Assembly: GCF_014647375.1 (NCBI RefSeq)
Contig: NZ_BMPB01000001.1
Coordinates: forward strand, 434,001 to 498,000
Length of the DNA: 64,000 bases
Source: Parabacteroides faecis
GTDB taxonomy: Bacteria > Bacteroidota > Bacteroidia > Bacteroidales > Tannerellaceae
Direction of reading: 5' to 3'
Shown here: one piece after another, positions 27,817 through 36,959 of the stretch
Position numbering within the stretch: position 1 is the stretch's first letter
Layout of the letters: each line of letters opens with the position of its first letter
Position numbers and translations under genes: made by a program
The notes under the pieces: model-generated
What the model was told of the DNA's origin: nothing
The model's input: only the letters and a program-made list of their open reading frames with translations
The model's database searches: none

Positions 27817-27835
27817 ACTATTGTGCATTATTAAA

Positions 27836-30800
27836 TTAGAAACTAAGGTTCACACCGAAAGAATAACTTCTCATTAGAGGATATGCCCTGATGCTTGAAT
27901 TTTCAGGATCATAATATTTCATTTTATTTTGCAGCAGACATAAGTTGTTGCCTGTCAGGAAGAACTTCAGCTGGGCAACACCTAATTTGGTCAAAACAGA
28001 TTTAGGTAAAGCATACGCCAGATTCACATTTTTCAAACGCATGAAAGAGCCGTCACGTACCCAAAACGTCGATTCTTCACCTGCCGCATTACGGGATGCA
28101 CGCGGAAAAGCAGCATTCACATTCTCCGGAGTCCAGTGGTCAGTCCAGAAGTCGAAATTCGTTTCCTGCGGCCGTGCCTGCGCACCTCTCATATCGATCA
28201 TAATATCATTACCGGCAACACCCTGCAGGAAAATATCCAGAGAGATCCCTTTCCATGAGCCCCCCAAAGAAATACCATAATTCAAAGGAGGAGTCGTGTG
28301 ATTAATAATCCAGTCTTTATCGTTATCATCGATCACGCCGTCGGGTTCGTCACTATTGGCGCCACGTAAATCCCGATAATTCAGCATACCCAGTTCCGGT
28401 TTTTGTCCGAAAATGGTATAGCCCTCCGGCAGTGCATCCAGATCCGCCTGTGTACGAAGAATTCCTGTTGCGATATATCCCATTTTTCGGTCCGTACTAT
28501 AACCAATTTCCGACTTATAGGAACGAAGATTTTCTGCCTCATCTTTCGTAATCACCTCATTAACAGCATATCCCAGATTTCCCTTTACATAATATTTGAA
28601 ATCATCACCGATCTTGTCATTATATCCCAATTCCACTTCAAAACCTCTTGCATCGATGACCGCATAGTTTTCAGACGGCATTTTTGCCCCGAAAGTAGCC
28701 GGGACACTGGCGGCACGATCGCCGAGAATGTCATATGTATGTCTGTAAAATGCATCTACGTTTAGTGAAAGCTTATTATTCAGGAAAGTAGCATCAAGAC
28801 CAAAGTTATACGTCAAAGACTTTTCCCAGGTAATATCCACATTCGGAATTACATCGGCAGCAACACCACTGCTCAATGAACCGAAATAAGCACCGTCCAC
28901 CAGATTATAACGCTGCATCCATTGCCATCCGCTAACAGCATTCTTGTCTTTCAACACGATACGGTCATTCCCCAGAAGGCCGATGGAGGTTCTCAGTTTC
29001 AGGTAATTCATAAACCGTACATTTTCTTTAAAGAATTTCTCTTCCGAAACTCTCCATGCCAATGAAGCAGAAGGGAAGAACCCCCAGCGATTCTTAGGTG
29101 CGAAGTTCACCGATCCGTCGTAACGGAAGGAAGCCTCCACCAAATATTTATCATCGTAACCATAATTCAAACGACCGATGTAAGAGATACGTCCCGTTTC
29201 TTCTCCCTTTCCGTCAACTGTCGAATTCTTTGAATCCGAACTACCTGCAAACAGCTGATCTACAGCAGATGAGATGAAATAATTTCTTCTTCCGTTAAAC
29301 CAATCTACAGTTCCTTCCGTCTGCTCATAAACAAATAGTGCTCCTACATCATGTTTTCCGAATTTATTGGCATAAGTGATATAACCATTCAACTGGTAAC
29401 TATCCTTCGTATCATATTTTTCTTCCAGATAATCACCGTCATTTCTCACCTTAACAAAATCAACTACATCTGTTACAATATGGTTATGGCCGCCGGTCAT
29501 TTTAAACTCATACAACGAATAAGGACGGTTAAACTGTTTGATAAAAGTATGTCTGTTATACTTGTTGAACAATAGTTTCAAACTCAGTCCTTTTACAAAC
29601 GGCACATTATATTGCAACGAAATATTCGCTTCATAGTTAGAATATTTCTTTCTGTTATAACCTGTATTATCGCCTAATATCTCCAACGGATGCCATTCTA
29701 CAAAACTGCCTGTCGGCAAGCCATTGACATAAGGAGGAACCTGTCCGGTACGGAACAACAGGGCTTTATACAAGTCATTCATCGTATCATTGTCATTATC
29801 ATATCTCCAATAAGGTTTATGATCATTCCTTATATCCATATTCAGGTTTAATGTAGCAACCAAATCCTTAGTAATATTTGCTTCGATGTTACTTCTCAGA
29901 TTATATTTTTTGAAACTAAGATTATCAAAAGATCCGGTTTCATAATAATAGTTACCACCTATAAAATAACGAACACGTTCGTTACCTCCGCTTACATTCA
30001 GCGAATGTCTGGTAACCAACGGCTGTTTCCATGCTTCATCCAACCAGTTATAGTTATTTTTCCTGAAATATTCTAATTCATCATCCGTATAATAACTCAA
30101 ATCTGTTGGATCCACATTTTCCACATCGCGGTTGTGGTTTATAAAAAGAGCCTGGTTATAAGCATTCTGTGTCTCCGGTATTTTAGTAGCATCCGACAAA
30201 CCGATAGAACCTGTATAGGAAATGACCGGTTTTCCCATTTTCCCTTTCTTAGTCGTAACTAAAACAACCCCGTTAGCTGCACGTGCCCCGTAAATAGCAG
30301 CCGAAGCACCGTCCTTCAAAACAGACAAATTCTCTACTTCACTGGCATCCAAACCATCAAAAGCAAATTTATCACGTATGATACCGTCTATTACATACAA
30401 CGGTTCCGTATCATTCCAGGTACCTTTTGCACGAACCGTCATATCGGAACTGGCTCCAGGTTTACCTCCGGATTGTGTCAGCAATACACCGGCTATTTTA
30501 CCGACAAGTGCATTCGACAAACTAGAAGCCGGTGTATCCTGTATCTCTTCTGCGCTGACAGAAGAAACTGATCCGGTAAGGTTCACTTTTTTCTGGATAC
30601 CATATCCAACAACCACCACTTCTTCAAGTTTCTGGGTGTCTTCCAACAGCTTCACATTAACAGGAGAACCATCGCGTACAGTCACTTCCTGACTGATATA
30701 ACCGATATAAGAAACCAAAAGACTTTTACCGGAAACATTATCCAAAGTATATTTACCATCAACATCTGTGATCGTTCCGTTCGTAGTACCTTTTTCCACC

Positions 30801-31270
30801 ACGTTGGCACCGATAACCGGTTCTCCATTAGCATCCATAACCACACCTGTGATAGTAACTTTCTTTCCCTGTGCCACAACCGGTATTCCCGGACCATCAC
30901 TCTTTTCCGCCGGGTTGATCAGGATCAGGTTATTCTCTGTGATCTCATACTTGATCCCTTCCTTTGCAAACAGACGGTTCAGGATCGTTTCGACACTCTG
31001 GTCTTTCTCGCGGACAGAAACTTTCTTATCCAGGTTGATTTTTCCACTCTCATAAATAAACCGGAACTCGGACTGGTTCTCTATCAGGAAAAGGATTTCC
31101 TTGATGGACTGATTGCTTACGTCCAACGACAACTTCGTCTTTTGGGAATAAACGGTAGCCGAGATATTGAGCGAGAAAGCAATTAAAGCTAATGTTGTCA
31201 ATCTCATAATAGCGTATACCTTTTTAAGGGCCGGAGACGATTCCGGTCTTGACAAATTAAAAAAATTCAT
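27836..31270 (-). CDS. STN-type SusC TonB-dependent transporter and signal transducer
   Basis: A 1,144-residue outer-membrane importer. After a long signal region (about 1-42, ending TVYSQ) comes an STN domain at about 47-118 (SLDVSNQSIKEILFLIENQSEF ... ILNRLFAKEGIKYEI). This domain passes substrate occupancy to a FecR protein across the periplasm. A carboxypeptidase-like sandwich (VTITGVVMDANGEPVIGANVVEKG), TonB-box-like LEEVVVVGYGIQ, plug motif LYVIDGII and a barrel ending NLSF follow. Its neighbours are a FecR and an ECF sigma gene immediately upstream, and a SusD downstream. This is the standard trans-envelope signalling arrangement for one glycan locus. Confidence 0.96.
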   Translation of the reverse strand: MNFFNLSRPESSPALKKVYAIMRLTTLALIAFSLNISATVYSQKTKLSLDVSNQSIKEILFLIENQSEFRFIYESGKINLDKKVSVREKDQSVETILNRLFAKEGIKYEITENNLILINPAEKSDGPGIPVVAQGKKVTITGVVMDANGEPVIGANVVEKGTTNGTITDVDGKYTLDNVSGKSLLVSYIGYISQEVTVRDGSPVNVKLLEDTQKLEEVVVVGYGIQKKVNLTGSVSSVSAEEIQDTPASSLSNALVGKIAGVLLTQSGGKPGASSDMTVRAKGTWNDTEPLYVIDGIIRDKFAFDGLDASEVENLSVLKDGASAAIYGARAANGVVLVTTKKGKMGKPVISYTGSIGLSDATKIPETQNAYNQALFINHNRDVENVDPTDLSYYTDDELEYFRKNNYNWLDEAWKQPLVTRHSLNVSGGNERVRYFIGGNYYYETGSFDNLSFKKYNLRSNIEANITKDLVATLNLNMDIRNDHKPYWRYDNDNDTMNDLYKALLFRTGQVPPYVNGLPTGSFVEWHPLEILGDNTGYNRKKYSNYEANISLQYNVPFVKGLSLKLLFNKYNRHTFIKQFNRPYSLYEFKMTGGHNHIVTDVVDFVKVRNDGDYLEEKYDTKDSYQLNGYITYANKFGKHDVGALFVYEQTEGTVDWFNGRRNYFISSAVDQLFAGSSDSKNSTVDGKGEETGRISYIGRLNYGYDDKYLVEASFRYDGSVNFAPKNRWGFFPSASLAWRVSEEKFFKENVRFMNYLKLRTSIGLLGNDRIVLKDKNAVSGWQWMQRYNLVDGAYFGSLSSGVAADVIPNVDITWEKSLTYNFGLDATFLNNKLSLNVDAFYRHTYDILGDRAASVPATFGAKMPSENYAVIDARGFEVELGYNDKIGDDFKYYVKGNLGYAVNEVITKDEAENLRSYKSEIGYSTDRKMGYIATGILRTQADLDALPEGYTIFGQKPELGMLNYRDLRGANSDEPDGVIDDNDKDWIINHTTPPLNYGISLGGSWKGISLDIFLQGVAGNDIMIDMRGAQARPQETNFDFWTDHWTPENVNAAFPRASRNAAGEESTFWVRDGSFMRLKNVNLAYALPKSVLTKLGVAQLKFFLTGNNLCLLQNKMKYYDPENSSIRAYPLMRSYSFGVNLSF

Positions 31271-31339
31271 ATATTTGTAATTTGATTGTTAGTTAACAAT
31301 AGTGCTGGACACACTGTGTATTAATGATCAAAAAATAGG

Positions 31340-31365
31340 ACGGGAAGTGTTGCTGCATTTCCCGT
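31340..31365 (-). terminator. Terminator between fecR and SusC, possibly bidirectional
   Basis: A 10-bp stem with one wobble, ACGGGAAGTG (31340-31349) with CATTTCCCGT (31356-31365), has T-rich flanks on both strands. It lies 35 bases past the FecR stop, so it separates the regulator operon from the SusC operon. Confidence 0.8.
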
Positions 31366-31399
31366 TTTTGTGTTTTATGATAGTTTCTTCATAGGCAAA

Positions 31400-32380
31400 T
31401 TATTTAGAGGTTATACTTATATTTTTTCCCTTCACGTGATAGGCAATATTACTTAAATGGGACAAAGCCTCCAGTACTTCCGTTATAGTTTCTTCCTGGA
31501 TAACGCCATTGTAATGTATTTTTTCTCCCAGATTCTTCTGAATAGTGATATTGACATTATACCATCTTTCGAGATATTTACAGACATCCCCTAACGACAT
31601 ATTATCCATATAGAGCTTATTATTCAACCATCCGTAGGCATGAGACAAATCACCATCCAGCTGTTTCAGCTTGTTGGTCCGTTTGTCGAATTCCACCATT
31701 TCGCCGGCCTTCATATTCAGTTTGTTAGTGTGATCTCCCAGTTCGATATGCCCTTCCACCAAAGATGCCTGTACGGTCGGATCGTCAGCATAAGCTTTCA
31801 GATTAAAGGTCGTACCCAACACCCTTACCTCCACTCCGTTTGCCATTTTCACGACGAACGGGGTTTTACTTTTCGATACGTCAAAGAATCCTTCTCCCTG
31901 GAAACGGACCTCCCGGACTTTCTTTTTCGAATTATATACATAGGTAATATCTGACCCCGAATTCAACTTAACGATCGAGCCGTCGGGTAAGGCTATTTCC
32001 GAACGGTTCCCGTAATCAGCCGTCAGACTGACCGAGATATCCTGTTCCTCTTCAAACACTCCACTCAAGGAAAGGACGACCATTAATAAGACAGATGCTG
32101 CGATACCCGATAAAGTATAATACATATTATTCATACGTTTCCGGAAGATATTCTTCTGCCGGTTGACCGTATCGATCTTCTCCCAGGCGCGATCCGTATC
32201 GAACAGGCCGATATCCATATAATGTCCGGATTCCTCCCAGATCCTACGATACCGGTCCAGTTCCTGCCGATTCGACTCATTCCGGTCCAGCCATTCCTGC
32301 AGCACCGGGTCGGTGATCTCTTTCCCACCACTGAGCAGGTAGTCTACTATATGATCGCTTATGAGTCCTTTTCTCTCCAT
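31400..32380 (-). CDS. FecR-family anti-sigma factor
   Basis: ATG at 32380 gives 326 residues (MERKGLISDHIVDYLL). The N-terminal cytoplasmic helices bind the sigma factor and contain the usual WEKIDTVNRQ region. A single membrane segment lies at about 85-105 (GIAASVLLMVVLSLSGVF). The periplasmic FecR domain has ALPDGSIVKLNSGSDITY and EGFFDVSKSKTPFVV. The C-terminal DUF4974 region (NMSLGDVCKYLERWYNVNI ... ITEVLEALSHLSNI) is an STN-like fold that contacts the STN domain of SusC. It follows the ECF sigma gene by 64 bp and precedes an STN-type SusC, so it most likely holds that sigma factor until the substrate is bound. Confidence 0.95.
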   Translation of the reverse strand: MERKGLISDHIVDYLLSGGKEITDPVLQEWLDRNESNRQELDRYRRIWEESGHYMDIGLFDTDRAWEKIDTVNRQKNIFRKRMNNMYYTLSGIAASVLLMVVLSLSGVFEEEQDISVSLTADYGNRSEIALPDGSIVKLNSGSDITYVYNSKKKVREVRFQGEGFFDVSKSKTPFVVKMANGVEVRVLGTTFNLKAYADDPTVQASLVEGHIELGDHTNKLNMKAGEMVEFDKRTNKLKQLDGDLSHAYGWLNNKLYMDNMSLGDVCKYLERWYNVNITIQKNLGEKIHYNGVIQEETITEVLEALSHLSNIAYHVKGKNISITSK

Positions 32381-32444
32381 AAATATTCCTTTTATAAGTA
32401 AGACACCACAAAACAACAAAGGTCCTATACGGACCTAAAAAAAA

Positions 32445-32987
32445 TTATGCACCCTTTACTTCCAGACACTTTTTCAGTCTCTGAAGGGATACCCATATCT
32501 GATTTTTAATTGTCTTGACAGAGATGGATAACTGGTCGGCAATCTCTTTCTGTTTCAGTCCTTTTACACGGTGGAGGAGTAATACCTCTTTACACCTGCC
32601 GGGCAGCAGGTTGATACAATCGTAAAGAGCCATGCGGAATTCTTCAGACTCGAGCGGATTTTCCTCATAATAGGGAAGCTGTTCTTCCCGATTTTCCAAA
32701 AGTGTTCTGTAATTTGTTTGCGTACGGATATGGTTCAGTGCCAGATTTCTCGCCATCTTATACAAGTAGCCGGAAACATTCTCCCCGACCACAATCTTCT
32801 TTCGGTTATTCCAAAGCGTAAGAAACAGCTCCTGCACAACATCTTCGGCATCCTCTTTATCCTCCAACAGACGGTACGCATAACAGCACAGGCGGCTGTA
32901 GTAACGGACAAACAGCTTATTGTAACTACTGTAATCATCTTTTCCGATTGCAGCAATCAGTTTTTCATCTGTTATAGAGGCATTCAA
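32445..32987 (-). CDS. ECF sigma-70 factor of the rhamnose-type locus, TTG start
   Basis: A 180-residue sigma factor with region 2 at about 20-85 (YYSRLCCYAYRLL, DAEDVVQELFLTLW, YLYKMARNLALNHIR) and region 4 at about 125-175 (LPGRCKEVLLLHRVKGLKQKEIADQLSISVKTIKNQI). It directs RNA polymerase to the operon beginning with the STN-type SusC when FecR releases it. The start is unusual: an in-frame TAG lies only two codons upstream of TTG at 32987 (TAG TAT ATA TTG), and no in-frame ATG occurs in the N-terminal region before domain 2. TTG is therefore the best start, which should make translation weak. Confidence 0.93.
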   Translation of the reverse strand: MNASITDEKLIAAIGKDDYSSYNKLFVRYYSRLCCYAYRLLEDKEDAEDVVQELFLTLWNNRKKIVVGENVSGYLYKMARNLALNHIRTQTNYRTLLENREEQLPYYEENPLESEEFRMALYDCINLLPGRCKEVLLLHRVKGLKQKEIADQLSISVKTIKNQIWVSLQRLKKCLEVKGA

Positions 32988-33258
32988 TATATACTAGATT
33001 AAATATTTAACATGTAAAGGCAATACTATTTCTTTTCTTACTTTATGCATACTTATCGGAATTAGAATTACACAATAGTCGTTTCCCATTCACAAAATAA
33101 ACATTTATATTTGAATTCTATTTATTATATTAACATATATTATTTATTCAATAAAATTCCCAAAGAAGAACCTTCGTTTTTATACGCACAAAGATAATAA
33201 GAATACATATACGCTCAGCTATTCTCTAAAAGAAATCTTTCTTTAACAAAAAAAGAAG
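32988..33258. other. Divergent AT-rich intergenic region
   Basis: This gap holds the control region for the ECF sigma gene on the minus strand and the small XRE gene on the plus strand. It is very AT-rich. I see no clear TAnnTTTG box or long hairpin in it. Confidence 0.5.
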
Positions 33259-33483
33259 ATGACGGAAATAGAAGACTTTGTAATACAGAGAGTAAAACAA
33301 CTACGAATTGAGAAAGGAATGTCACAAAGAGAATTTGCTGATAACATTAACCTTAGCCAAGGTTTTATCCGTGATTGTGAAAGCCCCCACAAAAGGGCAA
33401 AATATAATATAAATCATTTGAATGAAATAGCGAAAGTATTCGAATGCAGTTTTAGCTATTTTTTTCCAGACAAGCCTTTTTAA
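33259..33483 (+). CDS. Small XRE-family helix-turn-helix regulator
   Basis: A 74-residue single-domain DNA-binding protein. Residues 8-65 form a Cro/C1-type fold: RVKQLRIEKGMSQREFADNINLSQGFIRDCE is the helix-turn-helix, followed by INHLNEIAKVFECSFSYFFP, the usual fourth and fifth helices. No effector domain is present. It stands alone with no cotranscribed partner, and the next 730 bp are non-coding. Lone XRE proteins of this size often regulate themselves. Codon use is AT-rich compared with neighbours. What it controls is unknown; the repeat cluster at 33741-33822 in the following spacer is one candidate site. Confidence 0.82.
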   Translation: MTEIEDFVIQRVKQLRIEKGMSQREFADNINLSQGFIRDCESPHKRAKYNINHLNEIAKVFECSFSYFFPDKPF

Positions 33484-34212
33484 TTCTTTTCAAACATCAC
33501 ATTTCAGTCTCCAGGTTGTCTTTATAACTTATCTTTCAAAGCTAACTGAAAGAAGAATAAGATGAATTAACAATGTGATTATTATCTGAAGACATAATGA
33601 TTTAAAAAACAAATTTTAGGTTTCAATATGTAAGACAATATCTTAATCTGACAACTCAACAATCTGCCGAAAGGTAACTTCCAGGAATCTTATTATCACA
33701 ATAATTAACAATTTAAACATCTTACTTCCTACTTCCAGTTTGTCTTAAACAAATTTCCACTTCGTTTAAAACGAATATTTTTTTGTTTTAAACGGAATGA
33801 AGGTTTATTTTAAACCAAAAACAGTGTAAATATACGTTAATATGTCTCTGTTTGGTTCTTTTTTTATCCTCAAATTCTATGTTTTATAGCTATTTCTTGC
33901 TCTGGAAGCTCTCAAACCAGAGCCACGATAGCAGCGACATAATTCTCAATAATATCTTTTATCAAAGAAAAAAACTCCGTATTATCTGTTTTTTGGGTGC
34001 AATTTGGAATGATCGACCATGCTGTTGCATCTAATATGACAATATGGGACTTTGCTACGTTTGCGTAAAAATAGTCACAACTGTCCCCTGGTTCATACAG
34101 CCTCTTCAGGAACTACTTAAAGTAGCATTTTGACAATTTGACTCAAGCAATATTTTGTAATAAAATCAGTATGTAACCACTATGGTACTACTTCGTTATA
34201 CCTGAATCTCCC
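33484..34212. other. AT-rich spacer between the XRE gene and mutS
   Basis: I see no gene that I can support in these 729 bases. Visible structure includes a cluster of TTTAAAC-type repeats at 33741-33822, a short palindrome CTACTT-A-AAGTAG at 34113-34125, and two similar segments CCAGGTTGTCTT (about 33511) and CCAGTTTGTCTT (about 33735). No tRNA-like cloverleaf is evident. Confidence 0.55.
33741..33822. repeat. Cluster of TTTAAAC repeats and an inverted repeat
   Basis: GTTTAAAAC at 33764-33772 and GTTTTAAAC at 33785-33793 form an inverted repeat around an AT loop. Similar CTTAAAC and TTTAAACC copies flank them at about 33744 and 33809. The arrangement looks like an operator cluster or a weak hairpin. 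Confidence 0.5.
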
Positions 34213-36861
34213 TTATTTCCCTGTAATGATCTTCCGTATCTCACTTAATTTGTTAAGGGCTTCGATCGGAGTAAGGTTGTTGACATCGAGATTCTTGATC
34301 TCATCGCGAACCTGGCTTAAAACAGGATCGTCCAGTTGGAAGAAGCTGAGTTGATAACCTTCGGCAGCAGAAGCAATTTCCCTGACCGGCTTCGCTTTTA
34401 CCTTACCTTTGCCTTTTGCTTTCTCTTTGCAATCGATACTCTCCTGCCGATTATCCGTTTCCAGTTGTTTCAGGATTTCACTGGAACGTTTCACGATACT
34501 TTTAGGCATACCCGCCATTTTCGCCACATGGATACCGAAACTATGCTCGCTACCACCGGGAATCAACTTACGCAGGAAGATCACCTTATTGGAGACCTCT
34601 TTCACCGAGACATTATAATTCTTTATCCGTTTGAAAGAACGTTCCATCTCGTTCAGTTCATGGTAATGAGTGGCAAAAAGCGTCTTGGCACGGGCATCCG
34701 GATGCTCATGGATATACTCAACGATCGCCCAGGCTATCGAGATACCGTCGTAGGTACTTGTTCCCCGTCCCAGCTCATCGAAAAGAACCAGGCTGCGTGA
34801 AGACATATTGTTCAGGATATTCGACGCCTCGTTCATCTCCACCATAAAGGTAGACTCACCGACAGAGATATTATCGGAAGCCCCCACACGAGTAAATATC
34901 TTATCTACCATACCGATACGGGCAGACTCGGCAGGGACGAAACAACCGATCTGTGCCATCAGCGTGATCAATGCCGTCTGACGCAGCAACGCCGACTTAC
35001 CCGCCATATTCGGACCAGTGATAATGATGATCTGTTGCTGTTCGCTATCCAGATAGACATCGTTGGCAATATAGGCCTCGCCGAGCGGCAGCTGTTTCTC
35101 GATCACCGGATGACGGCCCGACTTTATATCGATCACATCCGAATCATCCACGTTCGGACGGATATACCGATTACTTTCCGCCACTTTGGCAAACGACAAC
35201 AGGCAATCCAGACGACCGATCAGATTCGCATCCACCTGAATAGGGGGTATAAACTCCGCCAGACAAGTCACCAGCTCGGTAAACAGGCGGCCTTCGAGGG
35301 ATAATATCTTTTCCTCAGCGCCCAATATCTTTTCTTCGTACTCTTTCAGTTCTTCTGTAATATAACGTTCGGCATTCACCAATGTCTGCTTGCGTATCCA
35401 TTCGGCAGGTACTTTGTCCTTATGCGCATTACGCACTTCGATATAATAACCGAATACGTTGTTAAAGGCAATCTTCAGGCTCGGGATGCCGGTCTTTTCA
35501 CTTTCCCGCTGTTGTACCTGAATCAGGTAATCCTTGCCGGAATAAGCAATGGCACGCAACTCATCCAGCTCCGCATTGACCCCTTTGGCTATGACACCGC
35601 CTTTATTCAGCAAAGACGGCGGATCGTTATTGATCTCCTTTTCTATCCGGTCGCGTATCTCGGTACAAGCATTCAACTGTTCGCCGATACGGGAAAGGCT
35701 CGGCTCATCACTTGCCATACAAGCCTCTTTGATCGGTTCGATCGCCCGGAGAGCGACTTTCAGCTGCACCACTTCACGAGGGGAAACGCGGCCTACAGCC
35801 ACTTTCGAAATAATACGTTCCAGGTCGCCGATCTGCTCGATCTGTTCATCCAGTATATCCTTTACCTCCGGATGACGGAAGAAATAATCCACCACATTCT
35901 GACGGTCCCGGATCGGTTTGACATCTTTCAGGGGGAACAGCACCCAGCGGCGCAACATACGCGATCCCATCGGGGAAACCGTCTTGTCTATCACATCCAG
36001 CAGGCTGGTTCCCTCATCGTTCATCGTACCGACCAGTTCCAGGCTGCGTACCGTAAATTTATCGAGACGCACATAACGGTCTTCCTCGATACGTGAAAGC
36101 GCTGTAATATGCGAAATATGCGTATGTTGTGTCTGATCCAGATAATAAAGGATCGCTCCCGAAGCGACAACCCCCAGTTTCAGATGTTCCACCCCGAAGC
36201 CTTTCAGGTTCTTCGTCTCGAAATGTTTCAGCAGGCGGTCGTTGGCAGCATCGGCGGAAAATACCCAGTCCTCCATCTCGAAAGTGAAGAAACGGGGACC
36301 GAACACTTCCTCGAATTTCTTACGGTTGTTACGCTCGACAAGTACCTCTTTCGGAGAGAAATTATTAAGCAGTTTGTCGATATAATCGATCGTTCCCTCG
36401 GCTGTCAGGAACTCACCGGTCGAAATATCCAGGAAAGCGACGCCGCAAACATCTTTAGCGAAATGAACGGCAGCAAGGAAGTTGTTTTCCTTATGGTTCA
36501 GAATATTGTCATTGATAGAAACTCCCGGGGTAACCAACTCCGTAACCCCTCGTTTCACCAGTTTCTTGGTCATCTTCGGGTCTTCCAGCTGATCGCAGAT
36601 TGCAACACGTTTACCGGCACGGACCAGTTTCGGCAGATAGGTATCGAGCGCATGATGCGGGAAACCCGCCATTTCGATAAATTGTCCCGGTCCGTTGGCT
36701 TTTTTAGTCTGTACGATTCCCAGTATTTCGGCTCCGACCACGGCATCTTCGCCATACATTTCGTAAAAGTCTCCTACACGGAATAAAAGGACAGCATCCG
36801 GATGTTTCGCCTTAATATCGAAATACTGCTTCATCAATGGGGTTTCAACTATCTTAGCCAC
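34213..36861 (-). CDS. mutS: DNA mismatch repair ATPase MutS
   Basis: An 882-residue MutS, the protein that recognises base mismatches and small loops and starts mismatch repair with MutL. The N-terminal mismatch-binding motif is present (DFYEMYGE, Phe32-x-Glu34). Connector and lever domains follow, then the ATPase: Walker [23 protein letters not shown], the Walker B segment [16 protein letters not shown] and the [10 protein letters not shown] motif. Length is normal for bacterial MutS. The start is GTG at 36861 (reads [13 protein letters not shown]); an ATG nine codons later is the alternative. A TACCTTTG box at 36897-36904 on the minus strand fits its promoter. Its activity would normally restrain slippage at tracts such as the G12 run in this window. 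Confidence 0.98.
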   Translation of the reverse strand: MAKIVETPLMKQYFDIKAKHPDAVLLFRVGDFYEMYGEDAVVGAEILGIVQTKKANGPGQFIEMAGFPHHALDTYLPKLVRAGKRVAICDQLEDPKMTKKLVKRGVTELVTPGVSINDNILNHKENNFLAAVHFAKDVCGVAFLDISTGEFLTAEGTIDYIDKLLNNFSPKEVLVERNNRKKFEEVFGPRFFTFEMEDWVFSADAANDRLLKHFETKNLKGFGVEHLKLGVVASGAILYYLDQTQHTHISHITALSRIEEDRYVRLDKFTVRSLELVGTMNDEGTSLLDVIDKTVSPMGSRMLRRWVLFPLKDVKPIRDRQNVVDYFFRHPEVKDILDEQIEQIGDLERIISKVAVGRVSPREVVQLKVALRAIEPIKEACMASDEPSLSRIGEQLNACTEIRDRIEKEINNDPPSLLNKGGVIAKGVNAELDELRAIAYSGKDYLIQVQQRESEKTGIPSLKIAFNNVFGYYIEVRNAHKDKVPAEWIRKQTLVNAERYITEELKEYEEKILGAEEKILSLEGRLFTELVTCLAEFIPPIQVDANLIGRLDCLLSFAKVAESNRYIRPNVDDSDVIDIKSGRHPVIEKQLPLGEAYIANDVYLDSEQQQIIIITGPNMAGKSALLRQTALITLMAQIGCFVPAESARIGMVDKIFTRVGASDNISVGESTFMVEMNEASNILNNMSSRSLVLFDELGRGTSTYDGISIAWAIVEYIHEHPDARAKTLFATHYHELNEMERSFKRIKNYNVSVKEVSNKVIFLRKLIPGGSEHSFGIHVAKMAGMPKSIVKRSSEILKQLETDNRQESIDCKEKAKGKGKVKAKPVREIASAAEGYQLSFFQLDDPVLSQVRDEIKNLDVNNLTPIEALNKLSEIRKIITGK

Positions 36862-36896
36862 GGGATATAATTTTTTATCATTTTAGTTAGACCGTA

Positions 36897-36904
36897 CAAA
36901 GGTA
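36897..36904 (-). promoter_or_regulatory. Probable -7 box of mutS (TACCTTTG)
   Basis: On the minus strand TACCTTTG matches TAnnTTTG exactly and lies 36 bases before the GTG start. No clear -33 TTTG is visible. It overlaps the divergent sulfatase promoter region. Confidence 0.5.
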
Positions 36905-36919
36905 CAATAAAAAAAAATA

Positions 36920-36927
36920 TAACTTTG
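36920..36927 (+). promoter_or_regulatory. Probable -7 box of the sulfatase gene (TAACTTTG)
   Basis: TAACTTTG matches the Bacteroidetes -7 consensus. Transcription would begin near 36933, which argues against translation from the ATG at 36933 and favours the ATG at 36960. No good -33 element is seen. Confidence 0.5.
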
Positions 36928-36959
36928 CCGACATGTCTGACAAGAAACATCTTAGAATC

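Noticed and set aside
33484-34212. tRNA or other structured RNA gene in the large spacer
   Set aside because: No cloverleaf arms or TTCGA-type loop could be matched, and the 60-codon frame within it has no coding features.
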